NCBI GenBank assembly: GCA_963969345.1
Contig: OZ017766.1
Location: forward strand, 11,656,001 to 11,720,000
Reading direction: 5' to 3'
From: Turbatrix aceti
Lineage: Eukaryota; Nematoda; Chromadorea; Rhabditida; Panagrolaimidae
Length of the DNA: 64,000 nucleotides
Shown piece by piece: positions 26,620-40,200 of this stretch. The position numbers and the translations under genes are program-made. Positions within the stretch are counted from its first letter, which is position 1. Each line of letters begins with the position of its first letter. The notes under the pieces are model-generated. The model saw only the letters and a list, made by a program, of their open reading frames with translations, ran no database searches and was not told the DNA's origin.

Positions 26620-26990
26620 TATAAATATTTATTTATAACGGGTTTGCTTATTTAAAAAAAAATTGAAAAAAAATATGAAAACAATTCTTGTTCGAAATTC
26701 ATTTTTATATTTATGTTTTTCGTAAAAATGTTTTTGATAAAATTTCGTTTGACACTTTGACATCTATTTTTTTCTCGATTTTGGTTTTCCAAAAATAAGC
26801 AAGCCGCTTATTTAGCAAACTGCTTATAAAAACACATGTTGAGAGAACTTTTTTTAATTTAAATTTTTAAATAAAAATTTTGTGCGCTCTAATTGTAATA
26901 TTTTTGTGCGTTAAACATAAGCGAGCCACTTTTGCACTATAAACAACTCGCTTATATTTTCAATTGCGTTTATTTAAGCGGTTTGCTTAT
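26620..26990. repeat. GCTTATTT repeat cluster
   Basis: Several direct and inverted copies of a GGTTTGCTTATTT word occur, at about 26640, 26797-26827 (AAGCAAGCCGCTTATTTAGC) and 26978-26992. No coding capacity is seen. Confidence 0.5.
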
Positions 26991-27281
26991 TTTTGAAAAT
27001 CATAAAAATTAAGAAAAAAATAGCAATTTTTTTATAAATATTTTTTTTTGTGTTGGAAATTTACACGCATTTCTTCCATTTGAATTTTGGTGATTTTACG
27101 AATGAATAAGCCGTGCCCGACTTCTATTTTTTTGACATTCTAGGTGCAAAAAAATAAATCGACTTTTTGTTGAAATACGCGAACATTTCAGCTCGATTTT
27201 GATTACTAATATTTGTTTCAAGCCGAGTCTAAAAGGGGACAGACATGCCGGGGTTGACCTACATACAAAGTGCGAAATTTG

Positions 27282-27326
27282 CATGGGAATTATCCCATGG
27301 GATTCCCATGAGAACTCCATGGGAAT
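27282..27326. repeat. CCATGGGA palindrome cluster
   Basis: ATCCCATGGGAT (27292-27303) is a perfect 12-bp palindrome. ATTCCCATG (27302-27310) and CATGGGAAT (27318-27326) form a 9-bp stem. Another CATGGGAA lies at 27282. Confidence 0.7.
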
Positions 27327-27952
27327 CCCCTGATATGGTGTTACTTTCATGGCGCGCCGAATTATCCCGTGATAGATGGAAATCTCCTTTTCGCCACCAT
27401 GCCAATATCCGCCATCGCCAAAATGTGTCAGCCCGGTTGGATCAGTTTTGGACCGAGCGTATTCAAAAAGTAGGAAAAAGCGCGCCAAAAACGAAGAACA
27501 CTGTCGCTTTATGTGCACAAAATAATTTTATACATGGACGAATGTAGTATTTACTTCAAAGATGATATAAAAGCCGGTGTAGTTTTGCCAAACATACAGC
27601 TTCAGTGAAAAAAGTGCGAAAATGCACATGCCGTCGTTTTGTGCGCTTATTATTGCAAATTTTGTGCATACACGATACAGAACTTTTTGCAAAAAAAACT
27701 AGATGTTATGCTTTCATTTACTGTATTTATTGCTGTTTTTAATTAAATAGAAGTCTAATGCAATCTCGATTTAAAATCAGGTTAGTTTTTTTTATTTTTT
27801 GCGTCTATTTTGTATTTTTTTGGGACAAAATTTTCGGCCCTTTTTTGGATTTTTTAGGCCAAAAAATTAGATTTTACGATTTTTTATAACTTTTTGTTTT
27901 TTTTTGTTTTTACCACCCAAAAAAAATTTTTATTTTATTTACGTTTACGACC

Positions 27953-27994
27953 CCATCGACCCCAAAAAAATTTAATTTTTTTGGGGGTCGATGG
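27953..27994. other. Near-perfect 42-nt hairpin
   Basis: CCATCGACCCC, then A/T tract, then GGGGGTCGATGG pair end to end, leaving almost no loop. The flanks are T-rich. Confidence 0.7.
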
Positions 27995-30900
27995 AAAAAA
28001 TAAATATTCCTTTGTTGTTGTTTTCAGAAATTTGAAATTCCTGTGATTAGACGCAGGGATGCATCTTTCATGAATCAATGTTGAATGTTGCCGACCCTGT
28101 TGTTGTTTTACAAACAATTGCGCTTGCATCGATCGCTTTTTTCCTGCTATCTTGCAAGATTAGCTCGGCATAGGCCGCGGCTGTGGCTGTGGCTGTGGCT
28201 TACATTAGTGCCGCCCCCGCTTTATTCCCATTCACTCAATGATTACCTGAGGTGAGGAATAGTGTGGAAGCAGTTGTTGAACCCATCGGGGATGCTTGCA
28301 GGACACAGAGAGGTGCAATAGCAGAAAGCATCGCCTCGACCGTCGGACCCAAGTACGTTTGGCATACATAAATGCCCCATCTAGGTTGGAATTGGTGGAA
28401 CAAGCGTGTGTATGTACTCAAAACCAACTGGGAGCCTTCGGGGATAGTAAATAGATAGATACATAGGGGGGAGGAGGAGGTGGTAGAGGACAGACACACT
28501 AACCGGGGCCGAGGTATTTCCATAGGTTTGTGCCGGTTGGCCCAGGGGGGGGGGAGGATAGGTGTACTGGAACGACACCGACGACGACTGTTGGCGCGAT
28601 CGCTCGGGTGCTGCTCGCGCCTGTCATCCTCCTCCTCCCACTGTCTCCGTCTCCCCCTCTGGCACAACAGAAGAAGATACATAGGATAGCCCGTACCAAC
28701 GGACGGAGGATTAACAACAGCAACAACAACGGGGGGATAAGAAAACTGGGCAAAGCGATCCGATCGACCGGAAGAAGGCGAGAAAAAAAATTTTTTTTTT
28801 GTTCTCCTGTTGGTAGAACATAACGAACAAGAACTCTAGTCGAACGCCCGAGGCAGAAACTTATCACGAAGAAAATAGAGAATAAATAGCTTGTTGTTGT
28901 GAGTTTTTTTATAGTATTTATTTTTTTGAAACGTTTTTTTTCTTCTGACTTTTTTCATTTTCCTGTCGATGTCGATTGGAGAAGAGTTAGGAGTTAGGAG
29001 TTGGACATGTTAGCTGTCTTTTCTGATTACCTGTCACAAAGAAAAAGATAGTCAGTGATTAGGGACAGCCTGGGTTTGTGATTCATTTTGACACGGTGTC
29101 TGTCGATTGGATTGGCTCAGCTTGGGATAAGTTGAAGTGGATTTATACCTTTGTCTTTGCAAAATAGTTCATTTTTACATTTTTAGGGTTTTTTCCATTG
29201 ATTTTTGTTTATTTTGAGCTAATTTGTATCAGGTTTTCAAATTTTGCTATTGGAAATTTGATTTTTTTTTTCGGTACCGTAATTGTTGTTTTTTTTCTGC
29301 AGTAAAAAGTAATGCATTTGTATTTATTTAAAATTGTTATTAAACGGGGTGGTCTGAATTTTTCTAAAAATCGATACCGATATTGGCGCTCTTCGTTATT
29401 TTTAAATAGCATAGGTTGGTTGTACTAGAATAGGTCAACTGTTGCGCCGACTGCTAACCAGTCCTCACCCCCCTCAAAATAACTTTCAGTCGGTGAATTA
29501 TACATATTTTTTGTACTAAACCATTGTAAACAACGGCGCCGATTTTTTGCTTGGGAAACAAATTTTCTAAAAATTCAAAAATTTATTCTAAATAGTTTTC
29601 ATTGCGTTTTTTACTTTTTACTTTTGCAAAAAAATGTTTTTTTCTTAATTTTCATTATTTTTTGCTATTCAGTATTGTTGGTTATCTGAATTTTTTACGG
29701 TACCACAAAGTAAATTTTTTCATGTTTTATTGATTTTTTACGATATTTGTTTGCTTTACAAATATCAATTAATCACATTTTGACACGAGTTTTCATTTTA
29801 ATTTTTGTTTAAATTTTTAGGGAAGAATTATTTCAACATCTGGCAACGACGAACATAAGAAATATTATCGACTCCCTCGATTCCGTCATTTTTTGGCGTT
29901 TTTGCCTGTTCATTACGACAACTGGCAACCGTTTAGTTTATCATAATTAATTGGTCTTTATTTTTAAATTCTACTACCAGATTTTTTGGTTTTTTTATTA
30001 TTGTCGAACGAATTTTGTTTTACATCTTTTATTACACCGACACTTTCATCATCAGCTTTTTGATGACGCATTTACGACAACTGGAATTGATACTGATATT
30101 TTTGAACTTGATTTGTTAGTCAAGGTAAGAAATAGGTTTTTTTTTGGGAGGGGGGTGGGTTTTTTAGGTGGAATGAGAATCGGTCTTTAAATGAATTTGT
30201 GGATGGATTATGAAATGATTTGGTATTGGAATTGGAATCTATGTACGGAAATTACGGTGGTTTTTGGACGACGTCGGAAATAATGGTTCGAGGTAAGCTT
30301 GATTTTTATGTGTTTACAAAAACTTATAAAAAAATTTTTTGTAAAAAAAATGAAACTTCTTTTCTTTTTCACATTTATACCGAATCTTGGAGTTAAAAAA
30401 AGTACTACCGTAAAAGCGTTCATTTTGAAGCGAAAATACAATTTTTGTGGTTTTGCCACAAATTTTGTATTTTGAAACTATTGTTTTCTAAGAGACCATA
30501 AATTTTTCTATTCGTCAATCGAAAATCGGGGGGAGCAGTCTTGCAACGAATGTTATCTTTTTGAATTTGTTTTGATTTTTGCAAACTGTCGTAAATTTTT
30601 ATGAAAAACAAAATAAAAATTTGTCAAAATTCGTGGTCTTTTTTTTCCAACCGTAAAATTTTTGTTTGTTTCGTTCTTTGGTTTGAAAATACTATGAAAT
30701 CTAGCTGTTTTGTTACCCTTCAAAAAGTTCAAAAACAAGCGCAAACATTTGTTTTGTAATTTTTTGTGAACTAACGTTCTTCAGAACAGGACATGATATG
30801 ACATTTAACCACAACTTTTAAGTGGAACACAAAAAATATTGCTTGTAGTTCCTTATGTTTCTTCCGTAGATTTTCGGTTTAAAAACCGTACTTTGTTCCC

Positions 30901-31226
30901 CGTCCCCCTCTCGAAAAGAAAAACAGTGCGAAGGTCGACCAACATAAATACACAAAATATAAATACATACATAATTTTGCTAGTTCCTTCCTGTTACGTT
31001 TCGAATATTTATGTATGTATAATTTTTTTTTAACATCCATCACATCTTGAAAGCGGTGTACCTTTGAAAAAAGTTTTCAGTTTGCGTGCGCAAACAATTA
31101 ATTTTGTACATACGTCTCTTACGTGGCTCCTGTGGATCACTTATGAATCGCGCTTTTGACAAAAAAATCCTTGAACTTTTCTTGGCTTGACTGACTGACT
31201 GTTCGGGCCAGGTCGAGTCGAGTCTC

Positions 31227-31232
31227 TATAAG
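31227..31232 (+). promoter_or_regulatory. Possible TATA box of the giant copine-like gene
   Basis: TATAAG lies 51 bp before the ATG at 31283 in a locally mixed-composition stretch, which would put the transcription start about 20-25 bp before the ATG. This is inferred from spacing only. Confidence 0.35.
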
Positions 31233-31282
31233 TGATACTAGCACCTCTGTGATTGACGTAACACACAACACAATTATTTAGT

Positions 31283-34200
31283 ATGTTTAACTCGTCCTTT
31301 TGTCTGTATCAAACGCCGCTTATCCACTCATCCGGCGGGCGTCTACTATCCGAGATTGAGATTTTCTTCCTCTTGGGGAGAAGAGCTCTTCAGAATTACT
31401 ATCTGACATACAATCTGATATTGATACTTTGTGCTTTACTAATATTTATTATTGTCTTAATTTACCTACTACTACCACACGGATTAAGTTTATGGAAAAA
31501 CTTGGAGGATCAGTTGGATCTGTGGATCTGTGGAAAAATTATTAGAAAGATGTTCATGCTGAGCAGCATCTTCATCCGTGCCCGGGATAGCGTTATTTCA
31601 AGTTGTTCTATTGAATCCTGTGAAAATGCGGATGTCTTGTATCACCAATTTTTTCACGTCAAATCCGTTCTTCCGTCTTTGTCAAGCTCAGGCGATGAAG
31701 CGGATTATTTTTCTGTTGGAAGTCGTCCGAGTTCGTTGGTTATACACTTTCCACCTCCTCCACCGTATCCACCGCCTACGGGTCGACGGGTTAGATTCAG
31801 TGGCGTCGATGTTGACCAGGCGACTGATGTTGAAAACAGTGGAAAACAACAACATAAACTTCAACAAAATCCATTTTCAATAAGGGATATGATACTCATG
31901 TCTTCGTCGCCGGGGGTGTTGAGGAGGAAAGTCACTCCCCATCCGAGTGCCCTAAAGAGAAGACCGACTTCGGCGGGTGAAGATGGTCAACGTTCAATAA
32001 TTGAGAGCGCATCAGCGGTTGCATCTTTGTCCTCGTCTACGGTGGTTACGGTGGCGGAAGGATCACCTGACTTGACGCCAACGGTGATGGTTGCGGAAAA
32101 CATTCGCAAGGGACGTCTGGTACCGGAAGATGTTTCGGTTACGGTGAATATTTTTTTGGACAAAATTTTTTTGTTGTCTTGACACAAAATTTTTTTTTGG
32201 TTTTAGCTCAAATTTGGGTCAAAATTAAGATTTATTGTCTGGGAAAAAAATAAAAATTTTCAAATACAGTATTTTGACTTGTCTTGTCACGAAAATATTA
32301 AAATTAAAGTGCATCTTAATTTTAGTATGTGAAAAAAAATTTTAGTCTCGACACGAAAAATTTGAATTACAGTATTTGACTTATGTCATCTTTTATTTTT
32401 TGTTTTGTTGTCTCACCACGAAAGTTACAGCATCTTTGCAATTCAAAAACCGTAAATCTGTTACGTTTATTTTCCAAGTACAGTATTCTTTAAAATTTAA
32501 AATTTTGATTCAATGAGTGTTTTTTTCGTAAACTTTTTTGCAACTTTTGCAGAATTTTGTTAGCATGTTTGCAGACAAAAACATAAGTGTAAGACAAGAA
32601 TCTTGCATCTGTGTAATTATGAGTTCAATTTTTTTTCTCTCAAAGCACTTTTCTTGCACATTGTTGTTTTTTAACACATTTTTTTGCTTAAACAAAGGAA
32701 AACATATTCTTTGGGGGCATCTGGTAACGATACAAATTGTAGTAATAAATTTGTCGGGGTCGTGTAAAAACCACGAACATTTTTCGTTGAACCTCCAAAA
32801 AAAGGGGGGAAGATAGGAAAAGATAATGAATGTTGTTACTTTGTCTTCGATCCGGATAGTCAGTCTGTCAGTCAGTCAGTGAGTCAAGATGAGAGATCAC
32901 AAGACGAACAACAACAGGAAGAAGGACGGATGATGCTCTGTAGCTTAGTTAGTTAGTTGGCTAGCTAACCCCTCTCATCCCATCATCAGAGATTTTTGAA
33001 GTAGAGCTCAAGCTCTCCCGGTGCCCCGGTAAGTGTTTAGACAAGGGTTGAAAAAAAATTAGGGATGAATCCGTCCTTTTTTCTTGTACTAAATACCTGT
33101 AGTGTTGTCTCTGCTACCGGGCTTGAGCTGCTTGATAATAGCATAATTCCTGTGTCGTATGTGTTTGCAACTTTTTTGTCAAGTGTGTTCGTTCTTCAAC
33201 GCTGTGTTTTAACTACATTCATTCTGTATTATTTTTGTTCTGTGATTTGGGGACTACTATCATTTCTCCATTCTTTTGATTTGATTTTTGGGGGAGTCGG
33301 CAATTCCTGGCAAGTTTTGGGTTTTTTTACAAATTAGGAAAAAAATTTATTCGAACTTTTTTTGATTTTTGTCAAAAAGGAGAAAAAAAGCAGAAGTTAT
33401 ATTTTTTATGTATTTTTTTTAAATATTTTTTTTTGTTAATTATTATACAATTTTTTTTAATTTAAACAAAATTGTTCAAATTTAAAAAAAATAAAAGAGT
33501 TTTTCAAATTTGTTTGTTAATTTTTTAAACACAAAAAAAATTTCGTTTGTCACGAAAAAAGTTGAGATTACGATATTCGAATTTCTAATTTTGGGTTCTA
33601 ATTTTTTCAATATCAGCTCGACAAAATTCAAATTAAAAAAAAAAGTTGGTTTTGACCCGAAAATATTTTAATTTTACAATATCTTAGCATTAAATCAGTT
33701 TTTGGTGCCAGCACGAATTTTTTTATTACGGTATTTGCACTATTTTTTTTGGTTGAAAAAATTCGAAACCAGATAATTTTTTTTACGTTTTTAAAAAAAA
33801 TTTCCGGCGCACTGTGATGTCATCAAAAAAAAAGTTTGTACAACATGCTGTAAAAAAAATCACAGAGAGCCGAACCAGAAAGCTAGTAGTCGATAGACGG
33901 ATGGATATACTATAGTACATACTATCTCACGTACGCACATCATGCGCTATCCCCCTCCCTCCCCTCTCTATGTTTCTTGACATCCCGAAATTTTTATTGT
34001 TGAATGAATCAAAAGAAAAGCAAAAAGAAAAAAAAATCAACTATGTAGACATTTTGCTCTTCTGTCCGACTGGCTTTATCCAAGGAAGCTGACGAGTTGT
34101 ATTGTACATGATTTCATGTTGATCGTGGTCGTTCTTTTGGGCGCTGGATATTATTCGATTTATTTGTGAGGTCTCTTTTTTGATCCAAAATGGCGTACTA

Positions 34201-37200
34201 AATGTGGTTGAAAATTTTGAAAATCTTGAAAATTGCTTTTTGGATTTTTTGTTGGAGCGTATTTATTTCAAAAACATATTTCGGCCCTTTTTATCACTTT
34301 TATATTGGTTTTTGCGATTGAGTTGCGGTTGAGTTTTTGACTGTGACAAAAAAACATCTGGAAACAATTACAATTGTGTTTAGCGGCTGAAAGTGATTTT
34401 TACGGGGGTGCTTTACACGCGCGCGCACACAGTTATCTCAAAAAATATGTGTATATGAGATTTCTTTTCTTTTTCATCCCTCATCCTACACCATTGATTG
34501 ACACCATTGCTAAAATTGCTTTTTTTTGTTCTACTGTTCGCGGGCTCTGGCTGTGAGACTTGGCTCCTCATTTACTGTCGCTCTTCTTCTTCATATACTT
34601 CTTTCACAGGAGATAACTTGTAAAACTCAAGTATTCTTATCTCTTACTCTACTTGTATTAGCGTAGAATGGCTTCTTAAAAATAACATACATATGTATGT
34701 ACCTGCGCATTAGTGGTAGTATTTCTTCCCGGTTCATCTACTACGTGAACAACGACTCAATCGACTCTGTTTCAACTTTCTGTGAAAATCCTAGAAATTT
34801 ATATTTTTTTTAAATTTTTCGACCTGTTTTGTGAAATATTTTTCTTCGCAACGAAAAAAACACGAATTTATATACAAAATTTTTTTTATCAATTCCTTGA
34901 TAAATTTTTTTCACTTCTGAAATAGTGGGGAACGAACAAGAATCAGCTTATTTGATCCTGAAAGATTGAATTCAATCGGTCTGTGATTTTAATTTTTTTT
35001 TGAATTTTGAAATAAAAAAACATCAGTGATCGTATTTCAATTTGTTTCATGTATCTATTTACTTTTTTTTTAAATTTTTATGATCTTGTACACATTTATA
35101 ATTTTTCCTGCGCAATGAAAAAAATTGATTAGTTGACTTTTTTTTCTGTCAAGTTGTTTACCTAAAAGTCGGTTGGTGAGCTTATGCAAGGATATCGAGG
35201 ACCTGGGTTTTGACATGAGATCCAGGTTTTTGAAAGTGTTTGTTGAAAAAAATCGGGGATAAAAAAATATAAAAAATAGTAATTTTTTCTAATTCTTGTC
35301 CAAATTTTGTTAAATGTAAAAAAATAAATTACGGTAAAATTTTTTCTCAAATTTTTTTTATCAGAAAAACAAAAAAACCGAATTTTTTATATTTTTTTTG
35401 GATTTTTTAAATCGCGAATAGAAAAATAACGATTCATGTCAAAAAAAGTTTTCTGTTTTGTTTACAGATTTTTTAGAATCTATGATTTATTTTCGCACAA
35501 ATTTTTTTTCAAAAAAAATTGAAAGAATCCAAATTCACATTTTTTGAACCCAAAATAAATGTTTTCATCATTTTCAGACTGTTCCACGAAATCTCCACAA
35601 AACCAAAAAATCCCGTGCGATGGATCTCATCGGCACGCAGATAGCCACAATGTCATGCCTGCACTGCGCGGATTGCAAGTGTGGATGTCCGGCTTCCCCA
35701 GTTTTGGGCTCCGAAACCACCGACAAAGATCGCCGACTCACCCAGAAACCGGGAGAACGTCTAACAAAAAAAGAACTCCGGCGACTCAAAGCAGCGAGTT
35801 ACACCGATGTTTATGAGTTGTCGTCCAACACTCCTCGAAACTACCTGCCCAAGTGGTCGAGAAAGGCACCGGATCCCTGCGTGCTCCAGGCCAACGCTCA
35901 GAATCGGAAAAAGTGGGAATCTGAAGAAAAACTCGTCTGGGAACGTCGGACGAACGCTTCATGCAGCTCTGATGTTTCGACAATTCATGACGGATATTTT
36001 AAACCTGAAGTTCGTCCGGTCGTTGCTCACGTTCATGGATCGAGAATGTCCATGGTTGCATTTTCGAGGGAAGCACAGACTGACGAGGTCGAAGTTGAGT
36101 CAGGATTTGAGCAACCGTATCTCAAGAGATGCGTCAGCTATCAGCCCCAGGGCTTTGCCCAGACAGCAGCCTACCTGCCTGGTCCGCCAGGTGTTCAGGT
36201 AGCTCACAGGTCGCAGACTGTCCCGCCTAGGGATTTTGAGGAATCCCTTCTCCAGGCAAAGGGCGAGTCAAGCTTTCTGACGATTAGCGCTGAGACGGTT
36301 GGCAAGTTAGCTCCTTCTTCCTCGTCTTCGGTGTCTTCGCTCCAGCCTCCACCGACCCCATTTCCGACCCTCGGGCAGCTGGAGCAGGCTGATGCCCGAC
36401 AGGCAAGGGATTTCCACGATTTGGCTGCTGCTGAACCGGTGATCAAGATGCGTGACAAGTCAACACGCAGAACGACGAGTCTCACCGCGAATTATTACCA
36501 TCCCTCTACCTGGACTGGATTTCCACAGGCTATACCCGAGGACCAGACGCTTGAACCGATTCTCATTCCACCAACTGAACCGCCTCTTATTAAGGCGTCT
36601 GATAAATTTAACAAACAACTTAAAAAAGCTGCTTCCAGGAAATCGATTATAAGTCTTGACGAAGCGCAGAGTCGTGAAGAAAAGAAGCAGAAGAAAGACA
36701 AGAGCCCGTTTGCCAAGATGCGCCGGGGTTTCGGAAGGCTCTTCGGCGGTAGTGGTTCTAGCAACCGGTATGTAAGGTTTTTGGGGTAACGGGGATAAAA
36801 TTTTAACAAAAAAATTTTTTTGTTCAAATATTTTTTTTGCAAATTTTTGACAATGACACAAAAATTATCCAAAAGTGTGGTTTCGGTAAAAAAAAGGTTC
36901 TAAAATGTGAAGTTGACAATAAAAAACCCAAAAATGCGGAAGTTAGAACATAAAAAACAAAAAAAAAGTTGGTAAATTTTTTTTAGTTTAGTTTTAAGTA
37001 TAATTTTTTTTAATTTTTTTGAAATTAAAATTTTAGTTAAAATTTTTTTAATCGAATAAAAAAAATTTCAATTTTTTAAGAACTTTTTTTTTCATTTTTT
37101 TACATTTTTTCATTTTTTATATTTATTTTTTTTAATTGAAAAATTTTTATTTGATGTTTTAAATTTTTATTTCATTTTGTAAATTTTCCAGCGGAGACAC

Positions 37201-40200
37201 GCCGACACAAGTCACAGCACCCGGAGGCATCCAGCACTCGGCATCTGAAGCCACTGTTCCCCGAGCTTTCCACGGCAGTACCGGAAATATCGACGTTGCA
37301 TCGCCTCTGACGTCACCGATGCCACTCCGACGATCTCAGGGCGGATCACAGCCACCATCCGCGTTCCGAAGCATTGCGCAGAGAGATCCCCACGGTGATT
37401 GGCACAGCGTTGCTTCCGGTGACTATGCCGAGATTCGGCGTGAACGTTCGTTTTTGCATTTTTTTTTTCAAAAAATTTTTTTTGGGTATTTGCATTACAA
37501 AAATTTTAGAATCCCTCCCAATTTCACCGAAAACCGTCAAATTCGAAGATGAGGTGGAATACGAACCTCACCTGCCCATGTCGCATTCGATGATTTCGTC
37601 TTCGGCACTTTATGCACCGGTGGAAAAGTATCGGCCACTAATGAGGCCAAAACCGGGATATGGACCTGGACATCCTAGCCAGCGGATCGGAGCGATGCAT
37701 CCTCCTCCTCCCCCGACTGGCGTTTCCCGACGTCATGCGACCCCGTCCAGGGAACAGGATCTCGATGCCGCAGCTCTGGACTTGCTTCGTATTTCTACGG
37801 AACCGACTACCGTATCCTACAGTGCGAATCCAAAATTGTCTCCCAGCGCGGATCGTTTGCCGAAGTGCGCGTCGACCAATTCTATGCACAAGGTCATTCA
37901 TACTAATGTAAGTGAATTTTTACCTGGGCAGGTGTGTATTAGAATTTCGTTTTTTTTAGGATGGCGGAACGCTGAAATTGTCAAATGCTTTCACCTGGGA
38001 CACCAACCGACTCCAGGGACGCCGCGTCAGTCAACCGACGACTACGGTAACTCAAACCAAAAACGCAGATGGCACTACGACTACTGAAACGATTCATGAA
38101 GACACCATCAAAAAAGCTGGTCCACCGATTATTCGGACTACCGTGGAAGGAAAAATGCAGATGCAAAAGAGCGTCGGTGTTCGTCTGAAGTCGGTTGATC
38201 GACAGATTGCCAAGGCTTACACCATCCGGGATACGACGACTCATTACAAAATCAAGACAACGATTGGAAAAAGATCCATTGTCCTGGAAGAACGCCCGGA
38301 TTCGTCAGCAGCTGGTGGAGCAACTTCACCGGTGGCTGATGACTCAAAAACAGGAGTCAGATCGTCGGGTACCTATCGGCTGTCTGTCTATGAAGATGGA
38401 AAAGAGATTGGATCCCACGAAGCTTCCATCGGAGTTCCTACAAATGCCAACAAGCCAGATTACCTGGCTAAACTGTCGCAAAAATTGTTGACAGATCTGG
38501 CGAGTTTGGATGGAGACGAGATCACTGCTGCTACGAAGGTCGAGATTGAGAGGATTGAAGATGTGGAAGACATTGTGAAGACTTACCTCATTGGTCAGAG
38601 AGCCACTCCGAGCCCGGAGAGAATCACCGCTCCTGCAGCTTCAGCTGTGGATTTCAACTATGAATCTGCAAGTGATCACCTGAGTGAAGCGACTCCACCT
38701 GGGGAACTTCATTCAAAGGTTTACGTCGATAAACTCAAGATTGATGAACTCCCGCCTGAAGATTTGCCAAAGGATTTACCGCCCAAGGATTATCACCTGG
38801 TCAATGAAGGACACCACTTTGAGGATGTCACCCGATTCGGACACCGCAGAAAAACCATTGAATCCGACAACGAATCAATTGCTTCTGGAACGTCGAGAAA
38901 GTCACAATCGCAGACACAATTACAAACTCAACCAAAAGAACCCAGATGCTCGAATGTCTTTGCTGACTGTGATCTGACGAGGACGGAAGATACGAGCACA
39001 AATGAAGTCTACATCTCCGAGCCTCTGCTGACCCATGCTTCGTTCTATTTCCGGGAAATTGTTCGTAGGCGAACGAGGAGAAAGTCGACTAAGATTGAGA
39101 AATCTGACATTATTCCACCTGCAGCTGAACCACCGGTGATAAAGGTTGTCGAAGAAGAAGTGGTACAGGTGAAGAAGGAAACTGTAGCGCAAGCTGCTCC
39201 ACCGAAGGAAGAAGTGGTTGCCGAGCCTGGACCTGCCCAGTATGACTACACCCTGCAGGGACAGCACTTGGAGGGATCTACCAAGATTCAGAAGTCGAAG
39301 AAGTGAGTTTTTGGCAAAAAAAAATTACAAAATTAATTTTTTTTTAATTTTGTTTTTTAAAATTTTTTTTTGTTCCGATTTATCAATATAATTTTTTGTA
39401 CTAGATTTTTTTAATTATTTTTTTTTAAATTTAGATTTTTTAAATAATTTAAAAATTTTGCTTTTAAATTTTTTAAAATTAAATTTTTTTCTTAAATTAT
39501 TATTATTCTAATTTTTTTCTTCAAATTAAGATTTTTTACAACTTTATTTTTTTTAATTGGAATTTTCATAATTTTAAAAATTTAAAAAAAATCTAAAAAA
39601 TTCATTGTACATTTAAAAAAAAATATGCAAAAAATTAAAAACTTTAAAAAGATGAAGATTTTTTTTTGTTTTTATGATTAAAACATATTTGTTGGGATTT
39701 CAGGTACGAATCGGATTCTGACTCCAGCTCGGTGCACTCCGTCGAACCCCCGCCAGCGGCCTACGATATGGAACGCGCTGGACAACGCTTGGAAGGCCAG
39801 ACCCGTCTGAAGACGCGAAAGAGGTTCGATTCGTCGTCGACCATCAGCACGGATGAAGAACGCACACCCGGAGGCGGAATCACCCACGTCAACCTGGTCA
39901 AGAAGGAATCAGCTGGTCGATTTGACGTTACAATCGAATGCGCGCGAACCATTGAGCCGAGTGTATCCAAGCTACGGGAAACCATCACCCAGAAAATTGA
40001 GAATATGGAATTCATGAAAACTATCGAGCGTGATTCTGGAGCCCTTGACAGGGGATCCCAGAGTGCTGAAAAAACTCTCAAGGATTCTAATAGGGCAACT
40101 GATCGACTGAATGTACTTGAACAACAGTCCAGCGAAGCCAGTGTTCTCATCGCGCTCCAGAAGGACAGGAAGAGTGGTCCAGATGATGGAGAAGGCGCCA

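Larger units (their letters stand above)
26314..31282. other. Long non-coding region between C1QBP and the giant copine-like gene
   Basis: No gene could be supported. It contains GCTTATTT-type repeats (26620-26990), a palindrome-rich block around 27280-27330, a hairpin at 27953-27994 and a less AT-rich island at 28140-28870. The open frames in that island lack a family match and a coherent exon structure. Sequence close to 31283 is the likely promoter of the giant gene. Confidence 0.5.

Noticed and set aside
28236..28682. 148-residue minus-strand frame
   Set aside because: No family resemblance, composition driven by simple GGAGGA/CCTCCT runs, and no coherent splice structure.
33065..33337. 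90-residue hydrophobic plus-strand frame in intron 1 of the giant gene
   Set aside because: T-rich DNA readily gives Leu/Phe/Val-rich frames. It lacks nearby acceptor and polyadenylation signals and any similarity I can name.
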